Positions 18,501 to 26,792 of a DNA stretch of 64,000 nucleotides are shown here, piece after piece. Position 1 is the first letter of the stretch. Each line of letters begins with the position of its first letter. The stretch is from CADEED01 sp035765415 (GTDB lineage: Bacteria; Pseudomonadota; Gammaproteobacteria; Steroidobacterales; Steroidobacteraceae), in assembly GCA_035765415.1 (NCBI GenBank), contig DASTXR010000047.1:1-64000 (forward strand). The letters are read 5' to 3'. The translations under genes were made by a program, and so were the position numbers. The notes beneath the pieces are model-generated. The model had not been told where the DNA came from, made no database searches, and saw only the letters and a program-made list of their open reading frames with translations.

Positions 18501-20404
18501 CCGGGGTCGGCGACATGTCGGGTGACGTGTTCGGCAACGGCATGCTGCTGTCGAAGCAGACGCGCCTGGTCGCCGCGTTCGACCACCGGCACATCTTCCT
18601 CGATCCCAACCCGGAGGCGGCGGCGGGTTTCCGCGAGCGCGAACGCCTGTTCAAGCTGCCGCGCTCGAGCTGGGACGACTACTCGCGCAAGCTCATCTCG
18701 CGCGGCGGCGGCGTATGGCCGCGCAGCGCCAAGTCGATTCCCCTGACCGCCGAGGCGCAAAAGCTGCTCGACCTCACGCTGCCGGCGGCCACGCCCGTGG
18801 AGGTCATGCGCGCCATCCTGCGCATGCGCGTCGACCTGCTGTGGAACGGCGGCATCGGCACCTATGTGAAGGCCACGGATGAATCGCATGCCGAGGTACG
18901 TGACCGCGCCAATGACGCCATTCGCGCCGACGGCCGCGAAATCCGCGCCAGGGTGGTCGGCGAAGGCGGCAATCTCGGCTGCACGCAGCGCGGCCGCGTG
19001 GAGTACTCCCAGTCCGGTGGATCCGACAAGTCGGGCGGGCGCATCAACACGGACTTCATCGACAACTCCGCCGGCGTGAACACTTCCGACGTGGAAGTGA
19101 ACATCAAGATCCTGCTCTCGGAGGTGCAGCGCCGCGGCAGGCTCACGGTCGCCGCGCGCAACAAACTACTGGCGAGCATGACGCACGAGGTCGCCAGCCT
19201 GGTGTTGCGGAACAACTACCTGCAGACGCAGGCGCTGTCGGTGCTCGAGCAGCGCGCACCGGAGCGGCTGGCCGAATACCAGAGCCTGATTCGCGAGCTC
19301 GAGCGCAACGGCAACCTGGATCGCGCCATCGAGTTCCTGCCGGCGGACGACGAATTCCTCGAGCGCCGCAAGCAGCGCCTCGGCCTCACGCGGCCGGAGC
19401 TCGCGGTGGTTCTGGCCTACAGCAAGATCTGGCTGAGCAATCACCTGCTCGATTCCGATCTGCCCGACGACCCCTACTTCGCGAGCGAAGTGCAGCGTTA
19501 TTTCCCCGCGCCCATGCGCAAGCGTTATTCGCGCGAGATCACGCGGCATCGTTTGCGCCGGGAGATCGTCGCCACCGCCACCACCAACAGTCTCGTGAAC
19601 CGCATGGGCCCGGTGTTCGTGGCGCGCGCGCAGGAAGAAACCGAAGCAGATCCGGCGGCCATCTCGCGCGCCTACACCATCGCGCGCGAGATCTTCTCGA
19701 TGCGCTCGATCTGGGCCGACATCGAGTCGCTCGACAACCAGGTGGCCGCGGAGGTTCAGTACGGCATGTTCTTCCGCACCAGCCGGCTGCTGCGGCACAC
19801 TAGCTACTGGCTGCTGCGCGAGAAGGCCGGCGATCTGCACATCGACAATGCCGTGCGCGAGCTGCGTGCCGGCGTCGAGCAGCTCACCGACTGCATCGAT
19901 GCGGTGATCGGCGGCGAGGCGCGCACTCAGCGCGACGCGACGTTCGCCGGGTTCGTGGCCGGTGGCGTCCCGGACAAACTGGCGCGGCGCGTCGCGCGCC
20001 TGTCGATGCTCGAGCCCGCTCTCGACATCGTGGCGCTGGCGCGCGCCGAACACATGCCGGTCGCGGACGTGGCGCGTGCCTATTTCGAGCTCGGTGTGCT
20101 GCTCGGCCTCGACTGGCTGCACGGCGAGATCGACCGGCTGGTGGTCGACGGCTCGTGGCAGGCCACGGCACGCAGCGGCCTGCGCGATGCCGCCATGCGC
20201 GCGCACCGGGATCTCGCGCACCAGGTGCTGAACACGCGTGGACCGAAGCGCGCCGGTGAACGCGTCGCGAGCTGGAGCGCGCAACGCGCCGAGGCGCTCG
20301 CCAGCTGGCAACGCACGCTCACCGAAATGCGCGCCGTGGGCAGCACGGATTTCGCGACGCTCACCGTGGGCGTCGAGGCGGTTCGCGGTCTGTCGAGCGG
20401 CTGA
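15533..20404 (+). CDS. gdhB: NAD-specific glutamate dehydrogenase, large (180 kDa) class
   Basis: 1623 residues, the usual size for the large NAD-GDH class. It oxidatively deaminates glutamate to 2-oxoglutarate and ammonia, mainly catabolic. The N-terminal third has ACT-like regulatory segments (TPDMPFLVDSIGIVFSQ, HDGHFVFLGYRHYQL). The catalytic domain starts near residue 790, with MRMGYVARGGLRWSDRREDF, then KNTVIVPVGAKGGF. NAD-binding follows (VVGEGGNLGCTQ, DFIDNSAGVNTSD). The start ATG has only a weak AGAGAG site. Single-gene unit behind a TATAAT box and palindrome. It would channel amino-acid nitrogen from the aromatic and other catabolic pathways nearby. Confidence 0.95.
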   Translation: MLGKIPATRLALIEKIVTHALKGLPRARHALAREFLGGFFRGVAEEDLRAHRPADLAAAALAHLEFGRRRTGDEARVDIAPPLNVDAPTASHRALLRVVTPDMPFLVDSIGIVFSQMNIAVHLIVHPVLAVRRDARGTLKAVGVDRQDAKLESWQMMEIDRPRDAAAARELEQRVRAALEDVRRAVTDFRAMLERIRAVANELERAPLPVPRSHASEARALLAWMHDGHFVFLGYRHYQLRRGRSRDALVRDSASGLGILREPASTRKGSYEPPPPIVLTGHLRQQARAPELLLLTKANTPSTVHRGSYLDYVGVKTFDASGQVSGEHRFLGLWTSSAYHKPPAEIPLLRRKLEAVIAHFGLPAQSHDAKSVVNVIETFPRDELFQTPLSELIASVRGIVNLYERRRVRLFVRRDSFERFYSCLVYVPRDRYNTEVRERIERIVRQRFGGTHVETQVQISDSMLARLHMLVRTQQGARPVENIQAIEAEIAVAAMTWEDRLQQALISRGVERSAVELAARYAKSFPPAYRADVEPAQALDDIADLEALAADPTKPQINLRTRTNGDASDKRGGRLSLRILQLSEPISISDILPMLENFGLRVLAERPYQVTTAENTVWIQDFELEAHDLRRADIAALEPLFKEAFLAAWRGDIENDGFNRLLLCASLSARDIVVVRAYCRYLLQTGIPFSQAYMERVLVAQAPITSALVRLFQTQFALNNRARESAAERTAKGILRALDKVASLDEDRILRSYLNVIRATLRTNYFQTMDGTANGKPKSWVSFKLDPHAIPDLPLPRPKFEIFVYSPRVEGVHMRMGYVARGGLRWSDRREDFRTEVLGLMKAQHVKNTVIVPVGAKGGFYPKRLPAGGTREDIQKEVVASYQTFIRGLLDVTDNFVNGKIAVRPGIVRRDGDDAYLVVAADKGTATFSDIANAISIEYGHWLGDAFASGGSAGYDHKGMGITARGAWECVKRHFRELGVDIQSQEFSCAGVGDMSGDVFGNGMLLSKQTRLVAAFDHRHIFLDPNPEAAAGFRERERLFKLPRSSWDDYSRKLISRGGGVWPRSAKSIPLTAEAQKLLDLTLPAATPVEVMRAILRMRVDLLWNGGIGTYVKATDESHAEVRDRANDAIRADGREIRARVVGEGGNLGCTQRGRVEYSQSGGSDKSGGRINTDFIDNSAGVNTSDVEVNIKILLSEVQRRGRLTVAARNKLLASMTHEVASLVLRNNYLQTQALSVLEQRAPERLAEYQSLIRELERNGNLDRAIEFLPADDEFLERRKQRLGLTRPELAVVLAYSKIWLSNHLLDSDLPDDPYFASEVQRYFPAPMRKRYSREITRHRLRREIVATATTNSLVNRMGPVFVARAQEETEADPAAISRAYTIAREIFSMRSIWADIESLDNQVAAEVQYGMFFRTSRLLRHTSYWLLREKAGDLHIDNAVRELRAGVEQLTDCIDAVIGGEARTQRDATFAGFVAGGVPDKLARRVARLSMLEPALDIVALARAEHMPVADVARAYFELGVLLGLDWLHGEIDRLVVDGSWQATARSGLRDAAMRAHRDLAHQVLNTRGPKRAGERVASWSAQRAEALASWQRTLTEMRAVGSTDFATLTVGVEAVRGLSSG

Positions 20405-20407
20405 AGG

Positions 20408-21229
20408 ATGCGGCTGGCGCTGGCGATCACCACCTTCGAGCGCCCGGATGCATTGGCCGCCGTGCTCGATTGCGTCGGCCGCCAGCGCGTGGCGCCCGCC
20501 GAGATCATCGTCGCCGACGACGGTTCGGGCGCCACCACGCGCGAAGTCATCGGCAAATTCATGACTGTTTCGGCCGTGCCCGTACGCCTGGTGTCGCAGC
20601 CGCACGAAGGGTTCCGCGTCACGCGCCTGCGCAATCTCGCCATTGCCGCGACATCGGCGGACTACGTGGTGTTCATCGACGGCGACATGCTGCCGCATCC
20701 GGAATTCATCGCCGATCACCGGCGCCACGCGCGTCCGGGTTTCTATACGCAGGGTGTCCGCGTGCACACCGACGCTGACCTGACCCGAAAGCTCATCGCC
20801 CAGCCCTCGGTCCCGCCCTCGATGTGGGCGGCCGGCCTCGGCGGGTTGCGCCGTCTCTATCTACTGCATTCGCCCGTGATGGCCTCGATGACACGCCTGC
20901 TCGCCAACGGCTTCATCGCCATCAAGGGCTGCAACCAGGGGTTCTGGCGCGATGACCTGGTGCGCGTGAACGGCTTCGACGAAGCGATTTGCGGCTGGGG
21001 TGCCGAAGACAAGGAGCTCTCCGCGCGGCTCGGGAACGCCGGCGTCCGGCGTCAGACGCTCCTGTTCGGCGGCATCGCCTGCCACCTGCACCATGCACCA
21101 GCTTCGCGCGCCGCGCTGCCCGCCAATCTCGCCGCGCTCGACCGGACTCGTCGCGAGCGCCGCGTTCGCTGCGAACGCGGTCTCGACGCGCATTTGGTGA
21201 GTCGCGCCCATGGCGCGCAAATCGAATGA
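20408..21229 (+). CDS. Family 2 glycosyltransferase
   Basis: GT-A fold enzyme, 273 residues. It has LALAITTFERPDAL at the N terminus, nucleotide-sugar site VADDGSG and metal-binding DGDML (VVFIDGDMLPH). The C-terminal galactosyltransferase-like segment is KGCNQGFWRDDLVRVNGFDE, then GWGAEDKELSARL. This architecture is found in chondroitin/LPS-type glycosyltransferases. It follows gdhB by 3 bp, so may be cotranscribed. No other surface-polysaccharide genes are nearby; acceptor and sugar are unknown. Confidence 0.85.
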   Translation: MRLALAITTFERPDALAAVLDCVGRQRVAPAEIIVADDGSGATTREVIGKFMTVSAVPVRLVSQPHEGFRVTRLRNLAIAATSADYVVFIDGDMLPHPEFIADHRRHARPGFYTQGVRVHTDADLTRKLIAQPSVPPSMWAAGLGGLRRLYLLHSPVMASMTRLLANGFIAIKGCNQGFWRDDLVRVNGFDEAICGWGAEDKELSARLGNAGVRRQTLLFGGIACHLHHAPASRAALPANLAALDRTRRERRVRCERGLDAHLVSRAHGAQIE

Positions 21230-21267
21230 TCTGCAGGTAACATTGCGCTCCCTTTGGAGGAGCGCGC

Positions 21268-22020
21268 ATGCCCGGCAAATTGATACTCGTTCGACACGGC
21301 CAGAGCACATGGAACGTCGAGAACCTCTTCACCGGTTGGCACGATGTCGACCTGTCGGACCTGGGCCGCATCGAGGCGAAATCGGCGGGCGTCGAGATCA
21401 GGAAAGCCGGGCTCGTTCCCGACATCGCATTCACCTCCGTGCTCAAGCGCGCCATCCGCACCTTGTGGAGCGTGCTCGACGAGATGGACCTCATGTGGCT
21501 GCCGGTGGAACGAAGCTGGCGCCTCAACGAACGCCACTACGGCGCGTTGCAGGGGCTCGACAAGGCGCAGACCGTGGAAAAACACGGCGAAGCGCAGGTC
21601 AAGGTCTGGCGCCGCAGCTACGACATCCCGCCGCCGCCGCTCGCGCTGGACGACAAGCGCCACCCGCGCTTCGACCCGCGCTACGCGAAGGTCGATCCGC
21701 GCGTGCTGCCGGCATCCGAGTCCCTCAAGGACACGCTCGCGCGCGTGTTGCCGTTCTGGAACGATCGCATCGTGACGGAGCTGCTGGCCGGGAAGAACGT
21801 GCTGGTGGTCGCCCACGGCAACAGCCTGCGCGCCGTCGTGAAGATGCTCGACAACGTGAGCGAGGCGGAAATCACCGAGCTCAACATCCCCACCGGCGTG
21901 CCGCTGGTGTACGAGCTCGATTCGGGCCTCAAGCCCGTCAGGAGCGGCTATCTCGGCGATCCGGAAGCCATCAAGGCCGCCGCCGAGGCGGTCAGGAAGC
22001 AGACCGAGAAGAAGAAGTAG
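21268..22020 (+). CDS. gpmA: 2,3-Bisphosphoglycerate-dependent phosphoglycerate mutase
   Basis: Glycolytic/gluconeogenic mutase, 250 residues, interconverting 3- and 2-phosphoglycerate through a phosphohistidine. The phospho-acceptor His10 is in LVRHGQSTWN. The second histidine lies in VVAHGNSLRA, and LNERHYGALQG is conserved. A GGAGG-type site precedes ATG 21268. Its TAG stop (22018-22020) directly abuts the convergent stop of the RraB-like gene, with no intergenic base. Confidence 0.96.
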   Translation: MPGKLILVRHGQSTWNVENLFTGWHDVDLSDLGRIEAKSAGVEIRKAGLVPDIAFTSVLKRAIRTLWSVLDEMDLMWLPVERSWRLNERHYGALQGLDKAQTVEKHGEAQVKVWRRSYDIPPPPLALDDKRHPRFDPRYAKVDPRVLPASESLKDTLARVLPFWNDRIVTELLAGKNVLVVAHGNSLRAVVKMLDNVSEAEITELNIPTGVPLVYELDSGLKPVRSGYLGDPEAIKAAAEAVRKQTEKKK

Positions 22021-22464
22021 CTAGACGGGATTGGTGTCGGCACGTGCGACGGGTTTGGCCGACCACCCGTCGTATTTGCCTTCTTTCTCTTTGGCCGCGT
22101 CCGTGAGGCGCCGGCTGAGCTCCTTCATGTCCGGCACCACGAGCAGCATCGACTTGTGCAGGTGCAGGGCGTAACGCAGATCACCGTTCCCGGGTTCGTC
22201 CAGAACGTCGGTGTCGAAACCTTCCGTGCGATACCGCGCCGCCAGCGCTTCGGCGGCTGCGAGCGTCGGAAACGCGAGGAAGAAATCGACGTCGTGCGGC
22301 TTGAACGGATCCGACCCGCTTTTGCGCAATTGGTCGATCAACCGCTCATCCCACGAGTCGTTCTTGCGCGTTCGAAGTTTGTTGAGGTTCTGCCAGATAC
22401 GCCAGCCGGCGATGAGGCCCCCGACAATCGCGCAGACGTACATCCAGACGGCGGAATTGGACAC
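22021..22464 (-). CDS. RraB-family protein with N-terminal membrane anchor
   Basis: 147 residues. Residues 30-130 fit the RraB (RNase E activity regulator B) fold, including DVDFFLAFPTLAAAEALAARY, the VLDEPGNGDLRYALHLHKSM strand pair and MKELSRRLTDAA. Unlike E. coli RraB it starts with a hydrophobic segment (WMYVCAIVGGLIAGWRIWQ), predicting membrane tethering. It lies 5 bp downstream of the ferredoxin gene and could be the last member of the TPP-riboswitch operon. Its action on RNase E is unproven for this subgroup. Confidence 0.72.
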   Translation of the reverse strand: MSNSAVWMYVCAIVGGLIAGWRIWQNLNKLRTRKNDSWDERLIDQLRKSGSDPFKPHDVDFFLAFPTLAAAEALAARYRTEGFDTDVLDEPGNGDLRYALHLHKSMLLVVPDMKELSRRLTDAAKEKEGKYDGWSAKPVARADTNPV

Positions 22465-22469
22465 GAGAC

Positions 22470-22784
22470 TTACTCGTCTTCAGCGATGGTGACTTTGAGA
22501 CCGGACAATGCCGCGGTTATTTCGACCTGGCAGGACAGTCGCGAGTTCTCGCGGTAGTGGGACAACTCTGTCAGGAGATCGCGCTCGTCCGACATGGGCG
22601 CCGGAAGCTTGCCCTTCCAGGCGTCATCGACGTAGATGTGGCAGGTGGCGCAGGAGCACATGCCTCCGCAGATGGCCGCGACGCCGTAGTCCAGCTCGCG
22701 CAACACCTCCATCACCTTCAACCCCGGCTTGCACTCCACGTCGTGGGAAACACCGTCTCGATCAATCACCTGCAGAGTCGCCAT
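22470..22784 (-). CDS. [2Fe-2S] ferredoxin, adrenodoxin/thioredoxin-reductase-type
   Basis: 104 residues, plant/adrenodoxin fold. Cluster ligands are Cys39, Cys45, Cys48 and Cys85 in the CxxxxxCxxC...C pattern (CGGMCSCATC and RLSCQVEI); Cys43 is extra. The segment MSDERDLL resembles adrenodoxin-type ferredoxins that serve P450s, ring-hydroxylating oxygenases or Fe-S assembly. The ATG lies inside the 3' end of the thiamine kinase gene (23-bp overlap), so it is translationally coupled to a thiamine-salvage operon. The partner enzyme is not evident. Confidence 0.88.
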   Translation of the reverse strand: MATLQVIDRDGVSHDVECKPGLKVMEVLRELDYGVAAICGGMCSCATCHIYVDDAWKGKLPAPMSDERDLLTELSHYRENSRLSCQVEITAALSGLKVTIAEDE

Positions 22785-23709
22785 TCCTTTTCCCGAAACC
22801 TGAAGATTCGCGCCAATTCGCGGCGCTAGTGTGCCGAGGTTGGGCGTCGGGCGCCAGCGAAAGCAGGCGCCGCAGGGCGGCGGATTCGATCTGCAGGTCG
22901 GTCGCAGGGACGTTGCGGGCCACGCGGCGCGCGCGATACCAGAGATATGTCAGCAGCGTGAAGACGTCGGTGAGCTCATTGAGCATCGCAGGCGTGACGC
23001 CGGTCTCGGCGAGGCCGGCGGCTTCGAGCAACAGCGCGCCGTGCGGCAAGGCGCGCGGGTAATACGCCATGACACAGGCGAGATCGAGCAGCGGGTCACC
23101 GACCTGCGCGTATTCCCAGTCGATGAAATACACGCGGTCTGCAGTCAATACGTTGCCGTGATGCAGGTCGCAATGCACGATGGCCGGCACACGCTTTTCG
23201 CCGCCGGTGCGCGCCAGGGCTTCGGCGCCGTTGGCTAACAAGAACTGGATGCGCCCCGCTTCGTCGGGCTCGGTGCGCACGATGATGTCGGCATAGCGGC
23301 GCGCGGCGTTCAGCGGATCGAAGTGCGCCACCTGCGGCGGCGCCAGCGAGCGCAGCGTGCGCAGGCGCTGCCCGAGCGAACGCAGGTCCCGCATGCGCGT
23401 GAAGTAGTGCGGCGTCCACAGACGTCCGTCGAGATATTCCGTGATCAGGCACGAATGGTCCGGCGCCGCGTAGACCACCGGCGGCGCGATGCCCGCGCCG
23501 GCGGCCACCGTATGCAGCGCGAGCTCGCGGCCGCGATCGAGGCCCGGATCCCCGGAGGTATTTTCGTTCAGGCGCACGACGAAGCGGCCGCGGCGCGTGC
23601 GCACCAGGAAACTGCGATTCACCTTGCCGCCGCCGATGAGCTCCTGGGAAAACGGCGGCTCGCCGTCTTCGCAGCCCGGTACGCGCTGCAACATCTCGCT
23701 GCCGATCAC
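22762..23709 (-). CDS. Thiamine kinase-like phosphotransferase
   Basis: Aminoglycoside/choline-kinase fold, 315 residues. N-lobe GGGKVNRSFLVRT is the nucleotide loop, the catalytic Brenner motif is VHCDLHHGNVL, and the metal-binding loop is VYFIDWEYAQVGDPLLDLA. It resembles choline/thiamine kinases (ThiK/YcfN, LicA). GTG 23709 overlaps the permease stop (GTGA); the long upstream open frame is not coding. Because it follows a PnuT-like permease in a TPP-riboswitch operon, phosphorylation of imported thiamine is the best guess. Choline kinase is the main alternative. Confidence 0.83.
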   Translation of the reverse strand: MIGSEMLQRVPGCEDGEPPFSQELIGGGKVNRSFLVRTRRGRFVVRLNENTSGDPGLDRGRELALHTVAAGAGIAPPVVYAAPDHSCLITEYLDGRLWTPHYFTRMRDLRSLGQRLRTLRSLAPPQVAHFDPLNAARRYADIIVRTEPDEAGRIQFLLANGAEALARTGGEKRVPAIVHCDLHHGNVLTADRVYFIDWEYAQVGDPLLDLACVMAYYPRALPHGALLLEAAGLAETGVTPAMLNELTDVFTLLTYLWYRARRVARNVPATDLQIESAALRRLLSLAPDAQPRHTSAANWRESSGFGKRNGDSAGD

Positions 23710-24296
23710 GCAGGCACCGCCTGCGCCATCAGCCGCCGGCGCCAGGCGATGAAACCGCCGGCCGCGATGCCGATGAACAGCACGTTGAGCAATGCGAGGA
23801 ACGGCAGGTCTTGGACGTAGAAGAGGAACACCAGTACTCCGTCGATGGCGATCCAATATAACCAGTTTTCGAGCTTGGCGCGCGCCGCAAGCCACGTGGC
23901 CAGCAGGCTGAACCCTGTAGTTAGGGAATCGAGTAATGGCCAGGCGGCCCTGGTCTCCGCGGCGAGCACCTGCGCGATGGCGACCGCCAGCAGCGTGACG
24001 ACGATGGCGGCGCCCGCATGCCAGGGGAACGGCCACAGGCCCACGGGCAATTCGCCTCGTGATGCGCTGCGCGTCCAGCTCATCCAGCCGTAGACCGACA
24101 TGCCGACGAAGAAAACCTGCAGCGCGGACTGCATCGGCAGCCCGCGTATTCCCGCGAGGAACGCCGCCAGCGCGGAACTGACCGCGCCGGCCACCCAGCA
24201 CAGCCGGTTGCGCCTGGCCGCGAGCACGGCGTACGCCACCCCGGTGACCATCGCGAGGATCTCGAAGGTCTTGAGCACTTCGGACGACAAGGTCAA
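23706..24296 (-). CDS. pnuT: PnuC-family permease, probably thiamine transporter PnuT
   Basis: 196 residues with about seven hydrophobic segments and the PnuC signature region (VGMSVYGWMSW, ENWLYWIAIDGVLVFLFYVQ). PnuC proteins move nicotinamide riboside by facilitated diffusion. The PnuT subgroup carries thiamine and is recognised by its place in TPP-riboswitch operons beside a TonB receptor and a kinase, exactly as here. ATG 24296 overlaps the preceding small gene by 4 bases. Trapping would be by the downstream kinase. Confidence 0.87.
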   Translation of the reverse strand: MTLSSEVLKTFEILAMVTGVAYAVLAARRNRLCWVAGAVSSALAAFLAGIRGLPMQSALQVFFVGMSVYGWMSWTRSASRGELPVGLWPFPWHAGAAIVVTLLAVAIAQVLAAETRAAWPLLDSLTTGFSLLATWLAARAKLENWLYWIAIDGVLVFLFYVQDLPFLALLNVLFIGIAAGGFIAWRRRLMAQAVPA

Positions 24297-24535
24297 CCGA
24301 GCGGGCCCAGGACCTTCATGACGAAAATGGCCTTGCCATCGCGCTCGAACGTGGGTTTGAGCTCCCGGGTGAGCGCGTCCATGACTTCTTCATACTGACC
24401 GAAAATCTGCGTACTCATGTCATTCGTCACGATCTTGAATCGATAGTTCGTGTTCAGGCGCTCGATGAATCCCCGGATAGGCGGAATGTAGTCGTCGTGC
24501 AGGGGATAGAGGCTGATCTCGACGCCGATGTTCAT
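24293..24535 (-). CDS. YkoF/MTH1187-like thiamine-binding protein
   Basis: 80 residues with the ferredoxin-like beta-alpha-beta-beta pattern of the thiamine-binding YkoF/MTH1187 family: MNIGVEISLYPL strand, IPPIRGFIERLN helix, FKIVTNDMSTQIFGQYEEVMDALTREL and AIFVMKVLGP. No signal peptide is visible. A GGAG site precedes the ATG, 10 bp after the receptor gene. Placed between receptor and permease in the riboswitch operon, it may bind or buffer imported thiamine or HMP. Cytoplasmic location is inferred from the missing signal. Confidence 0.8.
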   Translation of the reverse strand: MNIGVEISLYPLHDDYIPPIRGFIERLNTNYRFKIVTNDMSTQIFGQYEEVMDALTRELKPTFERDGKAIFVMKVLGPLG

Positions 24536-24545
24536 CTGGTCTCCG

Positions 24546-26630
24546 TCAACGAAATGTGTACGTGACCGTCACGCCCGCATGACGCGGATCGCCCGCCTGC
24601 ACGTAACGAGTCGGCGTGAACTCCGGCGGCTCGTTCCCGAAAAAGAATCCACGCTGGGAATAGTACCTGTCGAACAGATTCCTGACCCAAACTTCCGCGC
24701 GCCAGTGTTTCCCTGAGATACCCGCCTTCAGGTGCGTGAGCAGCCGTGACGATGCACGTTCATCGTGCGAATCGTCGAAATAGAAATCGTCGAGCCCGGC
24801 GAAGTCCACGCGCGCGAACGCCCCGCGTGCACCACGATATTCCACGCCGAGATCGTATTGGTATTGCGGCGCATGCGCCTGCTCGCGACCGCCGAGGTCA
24901 CGCTCCCCGTTCGAGTAGTCGATGTAGCGCGTTTCGAGTAGCGCGGCGCGTATATCTACCAGCAGGGGATCGATCGGCCGCCATTGCAACGTGCCTTCCA
25001 GCCCGTAGTTTTCGCCGCCGGCGGCGTTGTCGGTGTACTGCACAAAGGTGAGCGGATCGCCGGGCACCAGTTGTTCGCCGGTCGCGACCTGCTGGTCCTT
25101 GCGACGCATATAGAAGAGAGCCACGTCACCCGATAGTGAGGCGTCGGCGCTGGACGCGCGGAATCCCAGCTCCAGGTTGTGCAGCACTTCGGCATCGAAG
25201 CTGCGCCGGTCCGCCGGGACGGCATCGCCGATGTTGAACCCACCCGCCTTGTAGCCGCGCGCCAGCCTGATGTAGGTAGTGCTCGTTTCGCCTAAGGCGC
25301 GACGGAGACTCAGCGAGCCGCCGTACATGGTTTCATCAGGCGAAAATGCGGCGGCATCCGAATCCCGGTAGTCAGCGCTGCGACGCTCGGCGCGCGCACC
25401 GAAAGCAAGCGTCGTTGAAGCTCCCAGCCGCCATTCGAGCTCGCCGAAACCTGCGAGGTTGGTCGCCCGGTAGTCACTCGAGAACAACCGCTCGCCGTCG
25501 CCGTAGACGAGGTCCCGGTAGACATCGTGCTGCTGCACGTCTTCATCCGTGCGCAGGACATAGGCACCCGCGAGCCAGGCGAATCCATCGCCGCTCTCGA
25601 CCGAGGTGCGCGACACGAGGCGCAGATCGGTGCTCAGGGTCTGCCGTTCGCGATCGAAACGCTGGAAATAGTCGTACGGCGAATTCGCGCCCCAGCTGAT
25701 GTCGTTCCCCCAGTCGCCGTCGAAGGAATACACACTGCGCGACGTTCCGAAAGCCGAGCGGCTCACCACATCGAAGGACTCCGCGCCGTCGAAATCGAGA
25801 CGTACCGCGAGCGCGCGCGAAATCTGCGTGTCCTGCCCGGGCTTGTCGGAGAGCGTGGTGCGCGAGTTGTCGATGGAAAACGCGTCGTAGCCATTGTCGA
25901 GATCAGCCCACATCGCCGTCACATCCAGGCGCAGGCTCTCCAGCGGTTGCGCACGGAATTTGAAGCGAGCGTGGCTCTCCTCGTAGCCATTCGTGTCATC
26001 ACGATCGAGGTAGGAGTTGCGGCGGAACCCGTCACTCTTGTAGGTGCCGGCGACGAATCGCCACGCGGCCTCACCATCACCCACCGGGCCGCCTAACACT
26101 CCGCTCATGCCTTGCGTTCCGTGGTCGCCGAAACTGACGTTGGCGTTCAATTCGTGCTCCCGTTGCGGAGCGCGCGTGTTCACCGCGATGAGGCCGGCCA
26201 GTGCATTCGCCCCGTATGCCGTGCCCTGCGGACCGCGCAGGACTTCGATGCGCTCCACGTCGTTGAGCGTGGCGGGCATGCCGACGCCCGAGAAGTCGAT
26301 GCCGTCGATGAGAAACCCCACCGAAGGATTCGGCGCGCCCTGCCACTGCGACAGCTCACCGATGCCGCGCAACTGGAAGAAGCGCGGACGCGAGGTGCCC
26401 GCGGACCAGTTGAGATTGGGCACGAGGCTCAGCACGTCCTGGAAGTGCTGCACGCCCGCCGCCGCCAGTGTCCCTGACTCGAGCACCGTGGCGCTGGCCG
26501 CGAGATTGCGCAACGCCCGATCGCGCAGCTCCGCCGTGACGACGACTTCGTCGAGCGAGTCCCCGGCGGCGGCCGTGAATGTGACAAACAAGAATGGAAT
26601 CGCGCACGTGGCGCGTAATGAAGAGTGCAT
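24546..26630 (-). CDS. TonB-dependent outer-membrane receptor, thiamine type
   Basis: 694 residues starting at ATG 26630 immediately after a TPP riboswitch. A signal peptide (about 1-22) is followed by a TonB-box-like DEVVVTA. The plug contains RGIGELSQ and VERIEVLRGPQGTAYGANALAGLIAVNT, and a 22-strand barrel ends in a C-terminal aromatic (VTVTYTFR). Riboswitch control and downstream thiamine genes indicate uptake of thiamine or its phosphates. The open frame to 27182 is ignored because it runs through the riboswitch. The SD GGAGGG (26642-26637) is part of the riboswitch 3' strand. Confidence 0.93.
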   Translation of the reverse strand: MHSSLRATCAIPFLFVTFTAAAGDSLDEVVVTAELRDRALRNLAASATVLESGTLAAAGVQHFQDVLSLVPNLNWSAGTSRPRFFQLRGIGELSQWQGAPNPSVGFLIDGIDFSGVGMPATLNDVERIEVLRGPQGTAYGANALAGLIAVNTRAPQREHELNANVSFGDHGTQGMSGVLGGPVGDGEAAWRFVAGTYKSDGFRRNSYLDRDDTNGYEESHARFKFRAQPLESLRLDVTAMWADLDNGYDAFSIDNSRTTLSDKPGQDTQISRALAVRLDFDGAESFDVVSRSAFGTSRSVYSFDGDWGNDISWGANSPYDYFQRFDRERQTLSTDLRLVSRTSVESGDGFAWLAGAYVLRTDEDVQQHDVYRDLVYGDGERLFSSDYRATNLAGFGELEWRLGASTTLAFGARAERRSADYRDSDAAAFSPDETMYGGSLSLRRALGETSTTYIRLARGYKAGGFNIGDAVPADRRSFDAEVLHNLELGFRASSADASLSGDVALFYMRRKDQQVATGEQLVPGDPLTFVQYTDNAAGGENYGLEGTLQWRPIDPLLVDIRAALLETRYIDYSNGERDLGGREQAHAPQYQYDLGVEYRGARGAFARVDFAGLDDFYFDDSHDERASSRLLTHLKAGISGKHWRAEVWVRNLFDRYYSQRGFFFGNEPPEFTPTRYVQAGDPRHAGVTVTYTFR

Positions 26631-26635
26631 CCCTA

Positions 26636-26735
26636 TCCCTCCGCCGGTACTAGCCGGATCAGGTTCTACGGGTTCGCGGCCCATCCGCGTCTCAGGCCGG
26701 TGCAATGCGCACTGGCCACCCCGAGGCGAGGCGGA
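26636..26735 (-). promoter_or_regulatory. TPP riboswitch (THI element)
   Basis: On the minus strand the conserved TPP-sensing core is present: CGGGGTG, then CCTGAGA, then the second-arm ACCCGTAGAACCTGATC and the closing GGCTAGTACCGGCGGAGGG. The last part includes the Shine-Dalgarno GGAGGG, 6 bases before the receptor ATG. Direct overlap of the 3' P1 strand with the SD predicts translational repression when TPP is bound. It governs the receptor and, by coupling, the following thiamine genes. Ends are approximate to a few bases. Confidence 0.95.
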
Positions 26736-26792
26736 TAGTAACGGAATTTGCAGCTTGAGTGACGCGGGTTTGCGGGTAGAATTCGCGCCCCG

